Shown here: positions 34,208-44,557 of the stretch, in pieces | How the letters are laid out: every line of letters starts with the position of its first letter | How positions within the stretch are numbered: the stretch's first letter is position 1 | Assembly (NCBI RefSeq): GCF_009193325.2 | Contig: NZ_CP059856.1 | Span: 2,728,001-2,792,000 of the forward strand | DNA: 64,000 bases | From: Bacteroides zhangwenhongii | Lineage (GTDB): Bacteria > Bacteroidota > Bacteroidia > Bacteroidales > Bacteroidaceae | Direction of reading: 5' to 3' | Made by a program: the position numbers and the translations under genes | The notes under the pieces: model-generated | Seen by the model: the letters and a program-made list of their open reading frames with translations, nothing else | Database searches by the model: none | What the model was told of the DNA's origin: nothing

Positions 34208-37171
34208 ATGAAACACAACTTATTTCTTTTCGTATTTTTACTGGTCGCATTGCCCGCCGTCAAGGGACAGGCAAGTGAACGTAAAAAGTACAATTTCAAC
34301 AGCGAATGGAAACTGCAAACAGGAGATTTTCCTAAAGCCAAAGATGCAACATTCGATGACAGCAAGTGGAAACAAGTCACTTTGCCTCATGCCTTCAATG
34401 AAGATGAAGCATTCAAAGTTTCTATCGAACAACTGACAGACACGGTGGTGTGGTATCGTAAAAGTTTCCGCATTCCCGATTTAAAAAGTAATCAGAAAGT
34501 ATTTATCGAATTTGAAGGAGTACGCCAGCGTGGAGACTTCTACCTCAACGGACACAATCTGGGAAGACATGAAAACGGGGTGATGGCAGTAGGTTTCGAC
34601 CTGACTCCTTATATCAAACAAGGTGAAAACGTGATTGCCGTACGGACGGACAACGACTGGATGTACAGGGAAGAAGGAACCAAGTCCAAATTTCAATGGA
34701 ACGACCGTAACTTCAACGCCAATTATGGCGGTATTCCCAAAAACGTATTCCTCTACGTTACCGACAATGTATATCAGACACTTCCCCTGTATAGTAATCT
34801 GAAAACGACGGGAGTATATACGTACGCTAAGGACATCGACATCAAAGGCAGAAAAGCTACGATCTGTGCAGAATCGGAAGTCAGAAACGACAGTAAAGAG
34901 CCTCGCCAGTTCACCTATCAGGTGACTATATTAGATGCCGACGGCAAACAAGTGAAGACCTTTCAAGGCGACAAAGTGACTTTGAAAGCAGGGGAAACTA
35001 AAACAGTAAAAGCCTCTGCCCCTGTTGGCGGCCTTCATTTCTGGAGTTGGGGATATGGCTATCTGTATACGGTAAAGACAGCTCTGAAAGACAGTAACAA
35101 CCGTATATTCGACGAAGTAAGCACTCGTACCGGATTCCGTAAGACACGTTTTGCAGAAGGAAAAGTTTGGCTGAACGACCGGGTGATCCAGATGAAAGGA
35201 TACGCCCAACGTACCAGCAATGAATGGCCTGCTGTCGGACTTTCCGTTCCGGCTTGGCTGAGTGATTATTCAAACGACCTGATGGTGAAGAGTAATGCCA
35301 ACCTGGTTCGCTGGATGCACGTCACTCCTTGGAAACAGGATGTAGAATCTTGCGACCGTGTAGGTTTGATACAGGCAATGCCTGCCGGTGATTCGGAAAA
35401 AGACCGTGAAGGACGCCAATGGGAACAACGGCTGGAGCTGATGCGTGACGCTATCATTTATAATCGCAACAATCCCAGTATCTTGTTCTATGAATGTGGA
35501 AACAAAGCGATCAGCCGGCCTCACATGATTGAGATGAAAGCCGTTCGTGACAAGTATGATCCATTCGGCGGACGTGCCATCGGTTCCCGCGAGATGTTGG
35601 ATATCCGTGAAGCGGAATATGGCGGCGAAATGCTGTATATCAACAAAAGCGAACATCATCCGATGTGGGCAACCGAATATTGCCGCGACGAAGGTTTAAG
35701 AAAATATTGGGATGAATACAGTTATCCTTTCCATAAAGAAGGAGACGGACCTCTTCACAAAGGACAACCGGCTACCGATTACAACCGCAATCAAGACCAG
35801 CTTGCTATCATTATGATTAATCGTTGGTATGACTATTGGCGTGAACGTCCCGGAACAGGCAACAGAGTCAGTTCCGGTGGAACCAAGATTGTTTTCTCCG
35901 ATACCAATACTCATCATCGGGGCGAGGAAAACTACCGCAGAAGCGGGGTGACGGATGCCATGCGCATTGAGAAAGACGCATTCTACGCTCATCAGGTCAT
36001 GTGGAACGGATGGGTGGATACGGAAGCAGACCAGACCTACATCATCGGTCATTGGAACTACCCGGAGAATACAGTAAAACCGGTACATGTAGTATCCACC
36101 GGCGAGGATGTGGAACTCTTCCTGAATGGTAAATCGTTAGGAAAAGGTAAACGGCAGTACAACTTCCTCTTTACTTTCGACAAGGTCACTTTCAAACCGG
36201 GCAAGCTGGAAGCTGTCAGCTACAACAAGGACGGAAAGGAAATCAGCCGTTACGCCGTAAGCACGGTAGGTGAACCAGCCAAACTGAAACTTACCGCCAT
36301 CCAGAATCCGGAAGGCTTCCACGCAGACGGTGCCGACATGGCTCTGATACAGGTAGAGGTAGTAGATAAGGACGGCAAACGTTGCCCGTTGGATAACCGT
36401 ACTGTCCAATTCACTTTAAAGGGAAATGCCGAATGGCGCGGAGGTATCGCACAAGGTGAAAACAACCATATCCTCGATACCAATCTGCCGGTAGAATGTG
36501 GTATCAACCGTGCACTTATCCGCAGTACGACAACTGCCGGAAAAATAACACTGACCGCACAAGCCAAAGGGTTACCTGCAGCCACTCTTACATTGGAAAC
36601 GGTTCCGGTGAAAGTAAACAATGGATTAAGTTCCTATCTGCCTCAAGCGAGTTTGAAAGGTAGACTGGACAGAGGTGAGACTCCTTCCACTCCTTCTTAT
36701 AAAGATACCAAAAGAGGAATCCGGGTTGTATCGGCAAAGGCCGGAGCCAACAGCGGAGATGTTGCCAAGAGCTACGATGATATAGAACTGTCTGAATGGA
36801 AAAACGACGGCAAGCTCAGCACTGCATGGATTACTTATACATTGGAAAGAGAAGCAATGATAGATGACGTTTGTCTGAAACTGCACGGATGGCGTTCGCG
36901 CAGCTACCCGCTGGAAGTATACGCAGGCAAAGAGCTGATATGGAGCGGCACTACAGAGAAGAGTTTGGGATATGTCCACCTGAACATAGAAAAGCCGGTA
37001 CGTGCCAATACCATTACGATCCGTCTGAAAGGCAATACAAGTGACAAGGACGCTTTCGGGCAGTTGATAGAAGTAGAAGCGAAAGCCGCCAACAAAATGG
37101 AACTGGAAAAGAGCAGCAGTAAGAATCAGCTGCGAATCGTCGAGGCAGAGTTCCTCGAGACAATCAAATAG
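34208..37171 (+). CDS. GH2 family protein with altered catalytic acid/base position
   Basis: 987 residues from the ATG at 34208; a TTG three codons earlier is less likely. The signal peptide ends near AVKGQAS. Domains: sugar-binding jelly roll (about 25-190), Ig-like domain, TIM barrel (about 300-600), DUF4982-type Ig domain (about 610-700) and a C-terminal discoidin-like domain (about 840-975, SYDDIELSEWKNDGKLSTAWITY). In canonical GH2 enzymes the acid/base Glu follows Asn in a GNE motif; here the segment reads NNPSILFYECGNKAIS, so Lys replaces Glu. The nucleophile-like Glu is present in MWATEYCRDEG. It may be a divergent glycosidase using another acid, or a binding protein. It lies between the regulator and susC. 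Confidence 0.87.
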   Translation: MKHNLFLFVFLLVALPAVKGQASERKKYNFNSEWKLQTGDFPKAKDATFDDSKWKQVTLPHAFNEDEAFKVSIEQLTDTVVWYRKSFRIPDLKSNQKVFIEFEGVRQRGDFYLNGHNLGRHENGVMAVGFDLTPYIKQGENVIAVRTDNDWMYREEGTKSKFQWNDRNFNANYGGIPKNVFLYVTDNVYQTLPLYSNLKTTGVYTYAKDIDIKGRKATICAESEVRNDSKEPRQFTYQVTILDADGKQVKTFQGDKVTLKAGETKTVKASAPVGGLHFWSWGYGYLYTVKTALKDSNNRIFDEVSTRTGFRKTRFAEGKVWLNDRVIQMKGYAQRTSNEWPAVGLSVPAWLSDYSNDLMVKSNANLVRWMHVTPWKQDVESCDRVGLIQAMPAGDSEKDREGRQWEQRLELMRDAIIYNRNNPSILFYECGNKAISRPHMIEMKAVRDKYDPFGGRAIGSREMLDIREAEYGGEMLYINKSEHHPMWATEYCRDEGLRKYWDEYSYPFHKEGDGPLHKGQPATDYNRNQDQLAIIMINRWYDYWRERPGTGNRVSSGGTKIVFSDTNTHHRGEENYRRSGVTDAMRIEKDAFYAHQVMWNGWVDTEADQTYIIGHWNYPENTVKPVHVVSTGEDVELFLNGKSLGKGKRQYNFLFTFDKVTFKPGKLEAVSYNKDGKEISRYAVSTVGEPAKLKLTAIQNPEGFHADGADMALIQVEVVDKDGKRCPLDNRTVQFTLKGNAEWRGGIAQGENNHILDTNLPVECGINRALIRSTTTAGKITLTAQAKGLPAATLTLETVPVKVNNGLSSYLPQASLKGRLDRGETPSTPSYKDTKRGIRVVSAKAGANSGDVAKSYDDIELSEWKNDGKLSTAWITYTLEREAMIDDVCLKLHGWRSRSYPLEVYAGKELIWSGTTEKSLGYVHLNIEKPVRANTITIRLKGNTSDKDAFGQLIEVEAKAANKMELEKSSSKNQLRIVEAEFLETIK

Positions 37172-37221
37172 ATTCGTTTTCAATAGGTATATAGAACCCA
37201 CATAAGATTGTTAGTTTGATT

Positions 37222-37266
37222 AAAAAGTCCTCTTTTACGTTTCTATCGTTTGGGAGGACTTTTTAT
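37222..37266 (+). terminator. Terminator after the GH2 gene
   Basis: AAAAAGTCCTC (37222-37232) pairs with GAGGACTTTTT (37254-37264) around a 21-nt loop. It lies just ahead of the esterase gene, so that gene needs its own promoter or read-through. Confidence 0.8.
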
Positions 37267-37306
37267 TATTCAGTTTGTATTTAAAATCATAAACCATCAT
37301 TTCATC

Positions 37307-38185
37307 ATGAAAAATTTAGTTATCATTTTAATGCTTGCATTCTGTTGCAATTGCCTGGCAGATAATAACCAACCTGCCCATGTCATTATCACTGCCGGAC
37401 AGTCAAACACCGACGGACGTGTGCCCAACGACCGTCTGCCGGATTACATCAAAGCTATGTCCACAGACACGGCCTTCACCACAGGAGCCTACAAATACTG
37501 TAAAATAGCCCAGAACCGCACAGACGGGAAGTTCCGTCCTTTCTGGCCGAAGAGCAAAAGAAGGGCCAAGCCCCACACATGGGGATATGACGCCATCACC
37601 TACTATTGGTTGGAGCAATTATGGCAAGAGCCTTTTTACGTTATCAAATGGGCTATCGGAGGCACTTCTATCGAACCGTCCACCAGTTCGGACAAGTCGG
37701 TTCACTGGTCGGCAAATCCCGAATGGCTATCCGGCAACGTGGCAACCAGCCAAAAGGGGCGTTCCTTATTGCTTTCTTTTATCAATGACATAGACGGTTG
37801 CATCGACAACACCTTATCGAAATTAAAGAACGGTTACCGGATTGACGCATTTCTGTGGCATCAAGGAGAAAGCGACCGTGCATACGGCGACAAATACTAC
37901 GAGAACCTGAAAGCAGTCGTCGCTTATGTGCGCAACCATCTGAGTGAAAAGACAGGAGAAGACTACTCCAAGCTTCCGTTTATCTTCGGTACGGTAGCCA
38001 GGAAGAACAAGCAATACGGCAGTGAGGTTGAAGAAGCGATGAAACGCCTGGCGAAAGAAGACAAGAATGCCTATCTGATAGATATGTCGGATGCGGAATT
38101 GATGGGCGACCGCCTTCATTTCAATCAGAATTCAGCCGAATATCTGGGCAAACAGATGTACGAGCAGATTAAAAAACTGCGATGA
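37307..38185 (+). CDS. Secreted carbohydrate acetylesterase, SASA/CE6-like SGNH hydrolase
   Basis: 292 residues from the ATG at 37307; the longer frame starting at 37250 begins inside the terminator hairpin and lacks a signal peptide at its front. The signal peptide ends around CNCLAD. The sialate O-acetylesterase/DUF303 fold is shown by AGQSNTDGR with nucleophile Ser33, GGTSIEPSTSS, the FLWHQGESDRA block, and DRLHFNQ near the C-terminus, supplying the catalytic His. These enzymes remove O-acetyl groups from hemicellulose or pectin; here acetylated galacturonate in rhamnogalacturonan-I is likely, by inference. Confidence 0.87.
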   Translation: MKNLVIILMLAFCCNCLADNNQPAHVIITAGQSNTDGRVPNDRLPDYIKAMSTDTAFTTGAYKYCKIAQNRTDGKFRPFWPKSKRRAKPHTWGYDAITYYWLEQLWQEPFYVIKWAIGGTSIEPSTSSDKSVHWSANPEWLSGNVATSQKGRSLLLSFINDIDGCIDNTLSKLKNGYRIDAFLWHQGESDRAYGDKYYENLKAVVAYVRNHLSEKTGEDYSKLPFIFGTVARKNKQYGSEVEEAMKRLAKEDKNAYLIDMSDAELMGDRLHFNQNSAEYLGKQMYEQIKKLR

Positions 38186-38214
38186 AAAGGCTATATTTGT
38201 ACTTTTATAAGGGG

Positions 38215-38314
38215 TTGCGTACAAATATCAGGAGTATTTTTCAGCCATTAGTATAATATTACATCTTTTTCGTACGAATACTTGCGCATAATTTCTTCCG
38301 ATACGCTTCCTTTG
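38215..38314 (+). promoter_or_regulatory. susC promoter region with two GTAC elements
   Basis: TTGCGTACAAAT (38215-38226), CGTACG (38271-38276) and -7-like TTCCTTTG (38307-38314). The proximal GTAC (38272) lies 35 nt upstream. Order, sequence and spacing match the GH2 leader at 34082-34182 to within one base. Confidence 0.7.
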
Positions 38315-38392
38315 CAACGGAAGTCGGACAGACCGTCAGGCTCTGTTTGTTTCTTCCGTTATTTACTAATTTAATCACTTAGATATATCAAC

Positions 38393-41300
38393 ATGAAAAA
38401 CATTCTGCATGGAAATGGTAGTCTGGGAAGGAAGATGCAATCTCTCTTTTTGATGACTCTGTTCGTATTACAATCTACCCTGTCGCTCGCACAGAACCGA
38501 GCTGTGACGGGAGTGGTAGTAGATGAAAAAGATGAGCCGATTATCGGTGCAAACGTCACAGTGAAAGGTACTTCCAAAGGAACGATTACAGACTTGGACG
38601 GTAAATTTGTGATTTCCGCTCCCGCGAATGCCAAACTTCTGGAAGTATCTTTTATAGGGTACAACACCCAGACTGTTACAATCGCCGGTAAAACTCTCCA
38701 AATCAAGCTGACCGAATCTGCCATTGCCCTAGATGAGGTTGTTGCTATCGGTTATGGTAGCGCAAAGAAAGGAAATGTGACCGGCGCTATCGCTAAAGTC
38801 AATGCTGAGAAACTGGAAGACCGGGCAACAACCAACATTGCCTCTTCACTGCAAGGGCAGTTAGCCGGTGTGGAAGTGCGCAGCACTACCGGAGAACCGG
38901 GTTCGGAACTTCAGATTCGCGTACGTGGAGCCGCTTCGATCAATGCGGATGCTACCCCATTGTATGTGGTGGACGGTATTCCCGTAGACGATCTAGGCAG
39001 TCTCAATCCGGGTGACATACAATCTATCGAGGTATTGAAAGACGCTTCTTCATCGGCAATCTACGGTTCGCGCGGTGCCAACGGAGTTGTTTTGATCACA
39101 ACCAAGCAAGCGAGCACCGATGATAAAGTAAAAGTACAGTTTCAAGCTTCTTTCGGTATCCAATCATTGGAAAGGAAAGTGGATGTCCTGTCACCGGAAG
39201 AGTGGATTGAGTTCCGCACCGCATACAATAATAACCGGTATATTTCCCAATACGGAAGTAAAGGAGCTACTATTGAAGACGACTACGCCACCCGTCTGGC
39301 AATGATAGGAGGCAAAGAAAGCTATTATTTCCTGAATGACCCGCGCTGGACAGAACCCGGCTACGGCAACTTGCAGTTGATTGACTGGCAAGATGAATTC
39401 TTCCGTCTGGCGCCGATACAAAATTACCAATTGTCACTTTCAAGCGGTCGCGGCAATACCAAATACCGTGTATCTTTGGGCTACACCGACCAGAAAGGTA
39501 TTGCTATCGAAAGCAGTTACAAACGTTTGAACTTCCGTGCCAATGTAGAGTCTAAACTATTCAACCGGATTACCGTCGGAGTGAATCTGGCGCCTTCTGC
39601 CAACTGGAGTGACGGCGGACGGGTAGACGGCAAGGACCGCCAGGCAACCAACGTTCTTACTATGGTGCCCGTTGCGGAACCGGAAGACGGTATATATACC
39701 GGTTCAGGCTCCAAAGGTTATTATCGCTGGACCAGTTCAAGCAAGGTAAGTCCCATCGCATATATGGAGGAAGTGACCAATCATGGTGAAAGTGTCCGTT
39801 TTAATTCCGCTGCCTATGTGAAAGCGGATATATGGGATGGGCTGAAAGCGGAAGTTACCGGTTCCTACAATTTCAGCAGTACGCAAAGCCGCTCATTCAT
39901 TCCGAGCAGCGTCACCAAATACAGAACAGACAGCGAAGGGTACAAAACGACTGCAAGCCGTTCGGAAGCACGCAGCAATAAATTCCTTCTCCAAACGATT
40001 CTACATTATAACAAAACGTTCGGCAGGCATACTGTCGGAGCGATGGCAGGTTATTCGATGGAAAGCTCCGGAGGCTCTTCCAGCAAATTAAGCGCTACGC
40101 AGTTTCCTGATAATTCTCTGGAAGTGTTCGACATGGCAGATGTAGTGCTGACAGCAGCCGCAGCTTCTTTGTCCACTCCTTCCCGACTGATGTCCTACTT
40201 CGGACGTGTGCAATACGAATATGATGACCGTTACCTGCTGACAGCCAGTATCCGTCGCGACGGTTCTTCACGTTTCGGTAAGGAAAACCGTTGGGGAGTC
40301 TTCCCTGCCGTTTCTGCCGCTTACCGCATCTCAAACGAGAAATTCTGGCCGAAAGACTTCTTTATGAACTCTCTTAAAATACGCGGAAGTTGGGGAGCCA
40401 ACGGTAACAACTCAATCCCTACCAACACCGCCCTTGCCAAACTAAGCAGCGCCAATTACTCGTCCGGAAACATCATTAACGGTTTTGCACCGACATCGCT
40501 TGCCAATCCGGATCTTGGCTGGGAAAAGACGGAAAGCTGGAATATCGCATTCGATATGGGAATGTTCAACAACCGTATCTTTCTATCTGCCGACTATTAT
40601 GTAAAAACAACCAAAGACCTGCTGTATCAAGTTACCGTTCCCGCCTTGCTCGGTTTCACCCAAGCTTGGGGAAATATCGGTTCGATCCGCAATAAAGGTT
40701 TTGAACTGGAGCTGACTACCCAGAACCTGACGGGAAAACTGAAATGGACGACTTCTCTGAATGTATCTTACAACAAGAATAAAGTTCTCAGTCTGGGAGA
40801 TGACAACAGCACCGTATTCACCGGATACGACAAGACGACACAAGTGTTCATGGTAGGCCAGCCTTTAAGATCATTCTATATGTATGATGCAGTCGGTGTG
40901 TATCAGACGAAAGCCGACTTACAGAAATATCCTGTCATGCAGAACACCAAAGTTGGTGATGTACGCTATCGGGATGCAAACGGTGACGGAGTGATCAGCG
41001 ACAGTGACCGTACATTGATGGGGAAACCTGATCCGGATTATACTTTCGGTATGACCAATACTTTCAAATACAAGAACTTCGATCTTTCCATCCTGATCAC
41101 AGGACAGACAGGCGGACATATTTACGGAGTATTGGGACGTGCAATGGACCGTCCGGGTATGGGCGCCAATATCAACGTGCTTGCACATTGGAAGAATATG
41201 TGGAAATCGGAAGCAGAACCCGGTGACGGCAAGACTCCCGGTATCGACAATGCCAACACCGGACAATTCTACGACAGCCGCTGGCTGTACAGTACCGACT

Positions 41301-41524
41301 TCATCAAGATCAAGAATATTACATTGGGCTATCGTCTTCCGTTCAAAAAGAAATTTATTCAGAACGCACGCGTCTATCTGTCGGGAGAAAACCTGCTGAT
41401 GTGGGATAAGTACGACGGCGGGTTCTCGCCGGAAGCCAACAACGCCGGTTCAAGCGGAGACTACGACTACGGTTCGTACCCGCAGGCAAGAGTCATCACT
41501 TTGGGCGTTAATGTTACATTCTAA
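38393..41524 (+). CDS. SusC-like TonB-dependent transporter (rhamnogalacturonan locus)
   Basis: 1043 residues. Signal peptide (cleavage near LSLAQNR), carboxypeptidase-regulatory-like domain (about 35-115, VTGVVVDEKDEPIIGANV and LDGKFVI), TonB-box region (LDEVVAIGYGSAKKGNVTGA), plug with QSIEVLKDASSSAIYGSRGA, and a complete barrel ending in LGVNVTF. It imports rhamnogalacturonan oligosaccharides, a specificity inferred from the surrounding PL9, PL11, GH105 and GH106 genes. It is 14 bp upstream of susD. Confidence 0.96.
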   Translation: MKNILHGNGSLGRKMQSLFLMTLFVLQSTLSLAQNRAVTGVVVDEKDEPIIGANVTVKGTSKGTITDLDGKFVISAPANAKLLEVSFIGYNTQTVTIAGKTLQIKLTESAIALDEVVAIGYGSAKKGNVTGAIAKVNAEKLEDRATTNIASSLQGQLAGVEVRSTTGEPGSELQIRVRGAASINADATPLYVVDGIPVDDLGSLNPGDIQSIEVLKDASSSAIYGSRGANGVVLITTKQASTDDKVKVQFQASFGIQSLERKVDVLSPEEWIEFRTAYNNNRYISQYGSKGATIEDDYATRLAMIGGKESYYFLNDPRWTEPGYGNLQLIDWQDEFFRLAPIQNYQLSLSSGRGNTKYRVSLGYTDQKGIAIESSYKRLNFRANVESKLFNRITVGVNLAPSANWSDGGRVDGKDRQATNVLTMVPVAEPEDGIYTGSGSKGYYRWTSSSKVSPIAYMEEVTNHGESVRFNSAAYVKADIWDGLKAEVTGSYNFSSTQSRSFIPSSVTKYRTDSEGYKTTASRSEARSNKFLLQTILHYNKTFGRHTVGAMAGYSMESSGGSSSKLSATQFPDNSLEVFDMADVVLTAAAASLSTPSRLMSYFGRVQYEYDDRYLLTASIRRDGSSRFGKENRWGVFPAVSAAYRISNEKFWPKDFFMNSLKIRGSWGANGNNSIPTNTALAKLSSANYSSGNIINGFAPTSLANPDLGWEKTESWNIAFDMGMFNNRIFLSADYYVKTTKDLLYQVTVPALLGFTQAWGNIGSIRNKGFELELTTQNLTGKLKWTTSLNVSYNKNKVLSLGDDNSTVFTGYDKTTQVFMVGQPLRSFYMYDAVGVYQTKADLQKYPVMQNTKVGDVRYRDANGDGVISDSDRTLMGKPDPDYTFGMTNTFKYKNFDLSILITGQTGGHIYGVLGRAMDRPGMGANINVLAHWKNMWKSEAEPGDGKTPGIDNANTGQFYDSRWLYSTDFIKIKNITLGYRLPFKKKFIQNARVYLSGENLLMWDKYDGGFSPEANNAGSSGDYDYGSYPQARVITLGVNVTF

Positions 41525-41538
41525 AAAAGCAATAAACT

Positions 41539-43143
41539 ATGAAACTATATAAATATATCATTTGCGGAGGACTGGCGCTGACATTGACTCTGTCCTCTTG
41601 TGAAAGCTGGTTGGAAGTAGAACCCAACGATACACGTACCACTGATTATTTCTACACCACTCCCAACGAAATGGAGCAGGCATTGATCGGTATCTACAAC
41701 GGTCTGTTGCCGATTGCCAATTATTCATGGATGTTGTCGGAAGTTCGTTCGGACAATGCTTGGGTAGATAAAACCACCGACAAACAGCGCGACTATATCG
41801 ACATAGGTACGTTTAATCCCAATATATCCACCATCAGCACTCTTTCGTCTGCATGGAATGATTTGTATGAAATCGTAGCGCGTGCCAATATGTTCCTCAG
41901 CAAAACGGACGGTGTTACTTTCTCCGACGAAAAGATAAAGAATCAGTTTATCGGTGAAGCCAAATTCCTCCGGGCATTGGCTTACTTCGACCTGGTACGT
42001 TACTTCGGACATATCCCCATCGTATTGGAACCTGTATCGGTGAATGAAGCAATGACCATCAAACAGTCAAAACAAGTCGATGTTTACGAGACCGCAATTG
42101 TCCCCGATCTGGAAGATGCAGTGAGAAAGCTGGTAGACACTCCCTTGAATTATCAAGGAAACAATGCTTCTGCCGGACGCGCCACCTTAGTCGCTGCCAA
42201 ATCTTTGCTGGGACGTGTTTATCTGACAATGGCGGGGTATCCCGTGCAAGACGAATCCAAGAAAGCATTGGCGGAACAGCTATTCAGTGAGGTGATAGAC
42301 TATGCCCGCGCCAATAACAAATATTGGGCACAAACGGGTGACGAATGGCAGAAAGTGTGGATCAGCGACAATGATAACAAATACCATATTTTTGAAATTC
42401 AATACATAGCTTCCAAAAACTATGGTAATCCGATGGTGTTCAACTCGGTTCCGCAAGTGAATGATTCGTATACAAAACTAGAAATGTCCGGTAATAGAAT
42501 ATGGTGTGAAGCCAGACTGGCAGGACGTTTCAAATTAATGGATACGGAAGGGGTGTCTTTGGATATACGTTGTCCAAGCACGATTTACACGGATGATTTC
42601 GTGGATGACGACGGTGTGCCTTATACGGGCGGTCCTTTCTTCCAGAAGTTCTTTGAACATAAGATGAAACGCAAGATGCTAGGTTACGAAGATATTGATG
42701 CACAGATTGCAGACCGTACTTATTTCCCGATCAATTATCCGATAATCCGTCTTGAAGATGTAATGTTGATGTATGCCGAAATTGTAGGACCTACCGATAA
42801 AGCAAAATCATTGGTCAATGACATTTGCGAACGTGCCGGTGTTCCAACCGTACCCGATCATGTTACTCCCGAAAGGTTTGCCGAAATCGTAGACTGGCAA
42901 CGCCGTCTTGAACTGGCTTCCGAAGGCATTCGCTGGCATGACCTCGTACGCCAAAACCGTTATGTAGAGGTATTGCAGGAAATGTTTAAGTTTAATGGCT
43001 CGGACGAGAACGGCGTGATTAGCAAACCGGAAACATACGAACTATATAAATTGGTTACAAAAGACTCATATATCTATCCGATACCCGACTCGCAAATGAA
43101 GGTGAAAGAAGGGCTATATGAACAAAATAAAGGATATAATTAA
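41539..43143 (+). CDS. SusD-like glycan-binding lipoprotein (rhamnogalacturonan locus)
   Basis: 534 residues; lipobox LTLSSCES gives Cys21. SusD hallmarks: LEVEPNDTRTTDYFYTTPNEMEQ near the N-terminus, the TPR block with AKFLRALAYFDLVRYFG, and the C-terminal PIIRLEDVMLMYAEIVG with WQRRLELASEGIRWHDLVR. It is full length. An IS256-family element is inserted 18 bp after its stop codon and separates the gene from its own terminator at 44558-44600. Confidence 0.96.
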   Translation: MKLYKYIICGGLALTLTLSSCESWLEVEPNDTRTTDYFYTTPNEMEQALIGIYNGLLPIANYSWMLSEVRSDNAWVDKTTDKQRDYIDIGTFNPNISTISTLSSAWNDLYEIVARANMFLSKTDGVTFSDEKIKNQFIGEAKFLRALAYFDLVRYFGHIPIVLEPVSVNEAMTIKQSKQVDVYETAIVPDLEDAVRKLVDTPLNYQGNNASAGRATLVAAKSLLGRVYLTMAGYPVQDESKKALAEQLFSEVIDYARANNKYWAQTGDEWQKVWISDNDNKYHIFEIQYIASKNYGNPMVFNSVPQVNDSYTKLEMSGNRIWCEARLAGRFKLMDTEGVSLDIRCPSTIYTDDFVDDDGVPYTGGPFFQKFFEHKMKRKMLGYEDIDAQIADRTYFPINYPIIRLEDVMLMYAEIVGPTDKAKSLVNDICERAGVPTVPDHVTPERFAEIVDWQRRLELASEGIRWHDLVRQNRYVEVLQEMFKFNGSDENGVISKPETYELYKLVTKDSYIYPIPDSQMKVKEGLYEQNKGYN

Positions 43144-43169
43144 ACGACACAATACTGGCATTCATTTAT

Positions 43170-44534
43170 GGCAGTGTCCATAATATTGTGTAAATGTAAA
43201 CGGGATTCAGTTATAAGTTCTCTTATATCTGGATTCTGTTTTCAAAAATAAGCATAAACTGGTTCATAATCAATCCCCAGTTAGTAATCGGCATTGTCCA
43301 TTTCTTCTCAATCTCCATCAAGGAAAGGTATACCATCTTCTTCACTGCGTCATCCGACGGGAATGAAAGCTTTGATTTAGTGTACTTTCTGATTTTTCCA
43401 TTCAGATTTTCAATGAGATTTGTGGTATAGATTATTTTTCTGATTTCCAATGGGAACTGAAAGAAAACAGTCAGATCATCCCAGTTGTTCCTCCATGAAA
43501 GAATGGCATAAGGGTACTTCCCTCCCCATTTCTTTTCCAGATTATCAAGCTCCGCGGCAGCAACTTCCTTGTTTGGCGCATTATAGATATTCTTCATATC
43601 TGCCGTGAACTCTTTTTTGTCCTTGTAAACGACATATTTACATGAGTTTCTTATCTGATGTACAACACAAATCTGAGTTGATGACTGAGGGAATACGGTA
43701 CGTATAGTGTCCGTAAATCCGTTCAGGTTATCGGTACAGGTTATCAGTATATCTTGTACCCCACGGGCCTTCAAGTCAGTGAGAACACCCATCCAGAAGG
43801 CGGAACTCTCTGATTTACCCACCCACATGCCAAGAACTTCCTTCAAGCCGTTTTGTTTCAGGCCGACACAGAGATAGACAGTCTTGTTGATAATCTTCCC
43901 GTTGTCACGGACCTTGAAGACAATACCGTCCATCCAAACGATGAGATAGACCGGGTCCAAAGGACGGTTCTGCCATTCTTGAGCAGCCTGGTTTACTTTG
44001 TTTGTGATGATGGAGATGGCAGAGGTGGAGAGTTCTATCTCATAGATCTCGCGCATCTCTTCTTCTATATCGGACACACTCATTCCTTTGGCATATAAGG
44101 AGATAACAAGCTTTTCTATGGAAAGCCCGCGGCTTTCATGCTTGGGGACTACTATGGGTTCAAACTGACCGTTGCGGTCACGAGGGATGGGTATGACAGC
44201 CTCGCCGTGCTCGGTCTGGATTTTCTTGGGGTAACTGCCGTTACGGGAATTACCACTGTTATTGCCGGAAACAGAATGTTTCTCATAACCCAAATGAGCA
44301 TCCATCTCACCTTCAAGCATCTTCTCCAGCACTTGGGCGTGGAGCTGCTTTAGGAACTTGCTTACGTCTGCCTCAGTTTTGAAATGGCTGAGGAACTCCT
44401 TGGTTAAAACCTCATCAGGCACTACATGATTCTCTTTCATAATCTTTTTCATTTTGCAAATCTATTAAATAAAAAAATACGAAACTCGTACTGAATCCCG
44501 TATTTTACATTTACACAAAATATTTTATAGTGCC
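43170..44534 (-). mobile_element. IS256-family insertion sequence, intact, with 8-bp target duplication
   Basis: 1365-bp element. Its ends are imperfect inverted repeats: reading inward, the left end starts GGCAGTGTCCATAATATT and the right end GGCACTATAAAATATTTT, and both continue with TGTGTAAATGTAAA and ACGGGATTCAGT. The direct repeat TCATTTAT flanks it exactly at 43162-43169 and 44535-44542, the 8-bp duplication typical of the IS256 family. The transposase frame is intact. Perfect duplication and an intact gene suggest a recent insertion. Confidence 0.95.
43223..44452 (-). CDS. IS256-family (Mutator-type) transposase
   Basis: 409 residues, full length for the family. N-terminal part has a helix-turn-helix region ([30 protein letters not shown]). 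The DDE catalytic core shows Asp in [17 protein letters not shown], Asp in [12 protein letters not shown], and Glu in [16 protein letters not shown], plus the Mutator/MULE hallmark [10 protein letters not shown] between the second Asp and the Glu. It moves the element by cut-and-paste or copy-out of a circular intermediate. It reads opposite to susC-susD. Confidence 0.96.
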   Translation of the reverse strand: MKKIMKENHVVPDEVLTKEFLSHFKTEADVSKFLKQLHAQVLEKMLEGEMDAHLGYEKHSVSGNNSGNSRNGSYPKKIQTEHGEAVIPIPRDRNGQFEPIVVPKHESRGLSIEKLVISLYAKGMSVSDIEEEMREIYEIELSTSAISIITNKVNQAAQEWQNRPLDPVYLIVWMDGIVFKVRDNGKIINKTVYLCVGLKQNGLKEVLGMWVGKSESSAFWMGVLTDLKARGVQDILITCTDNLNGFTDTIRTVFPQSSTQICVVHQIRNSCKYVVYKDKKEFTADMKNIYNAPNKEVAAAELDNLEKKWGGKYPYAILSWRNNWDDLTVFFQFPLEIRKIIYTTNLIENLNGKIRKYTKSKLSFPSDDAVKKMVYLSLMEIEKKWTMPITNWGLIMNQFMLIFENRIQI

Positions 44535-44557
44535 TCATTTATTAAAAGGTTGATAAG

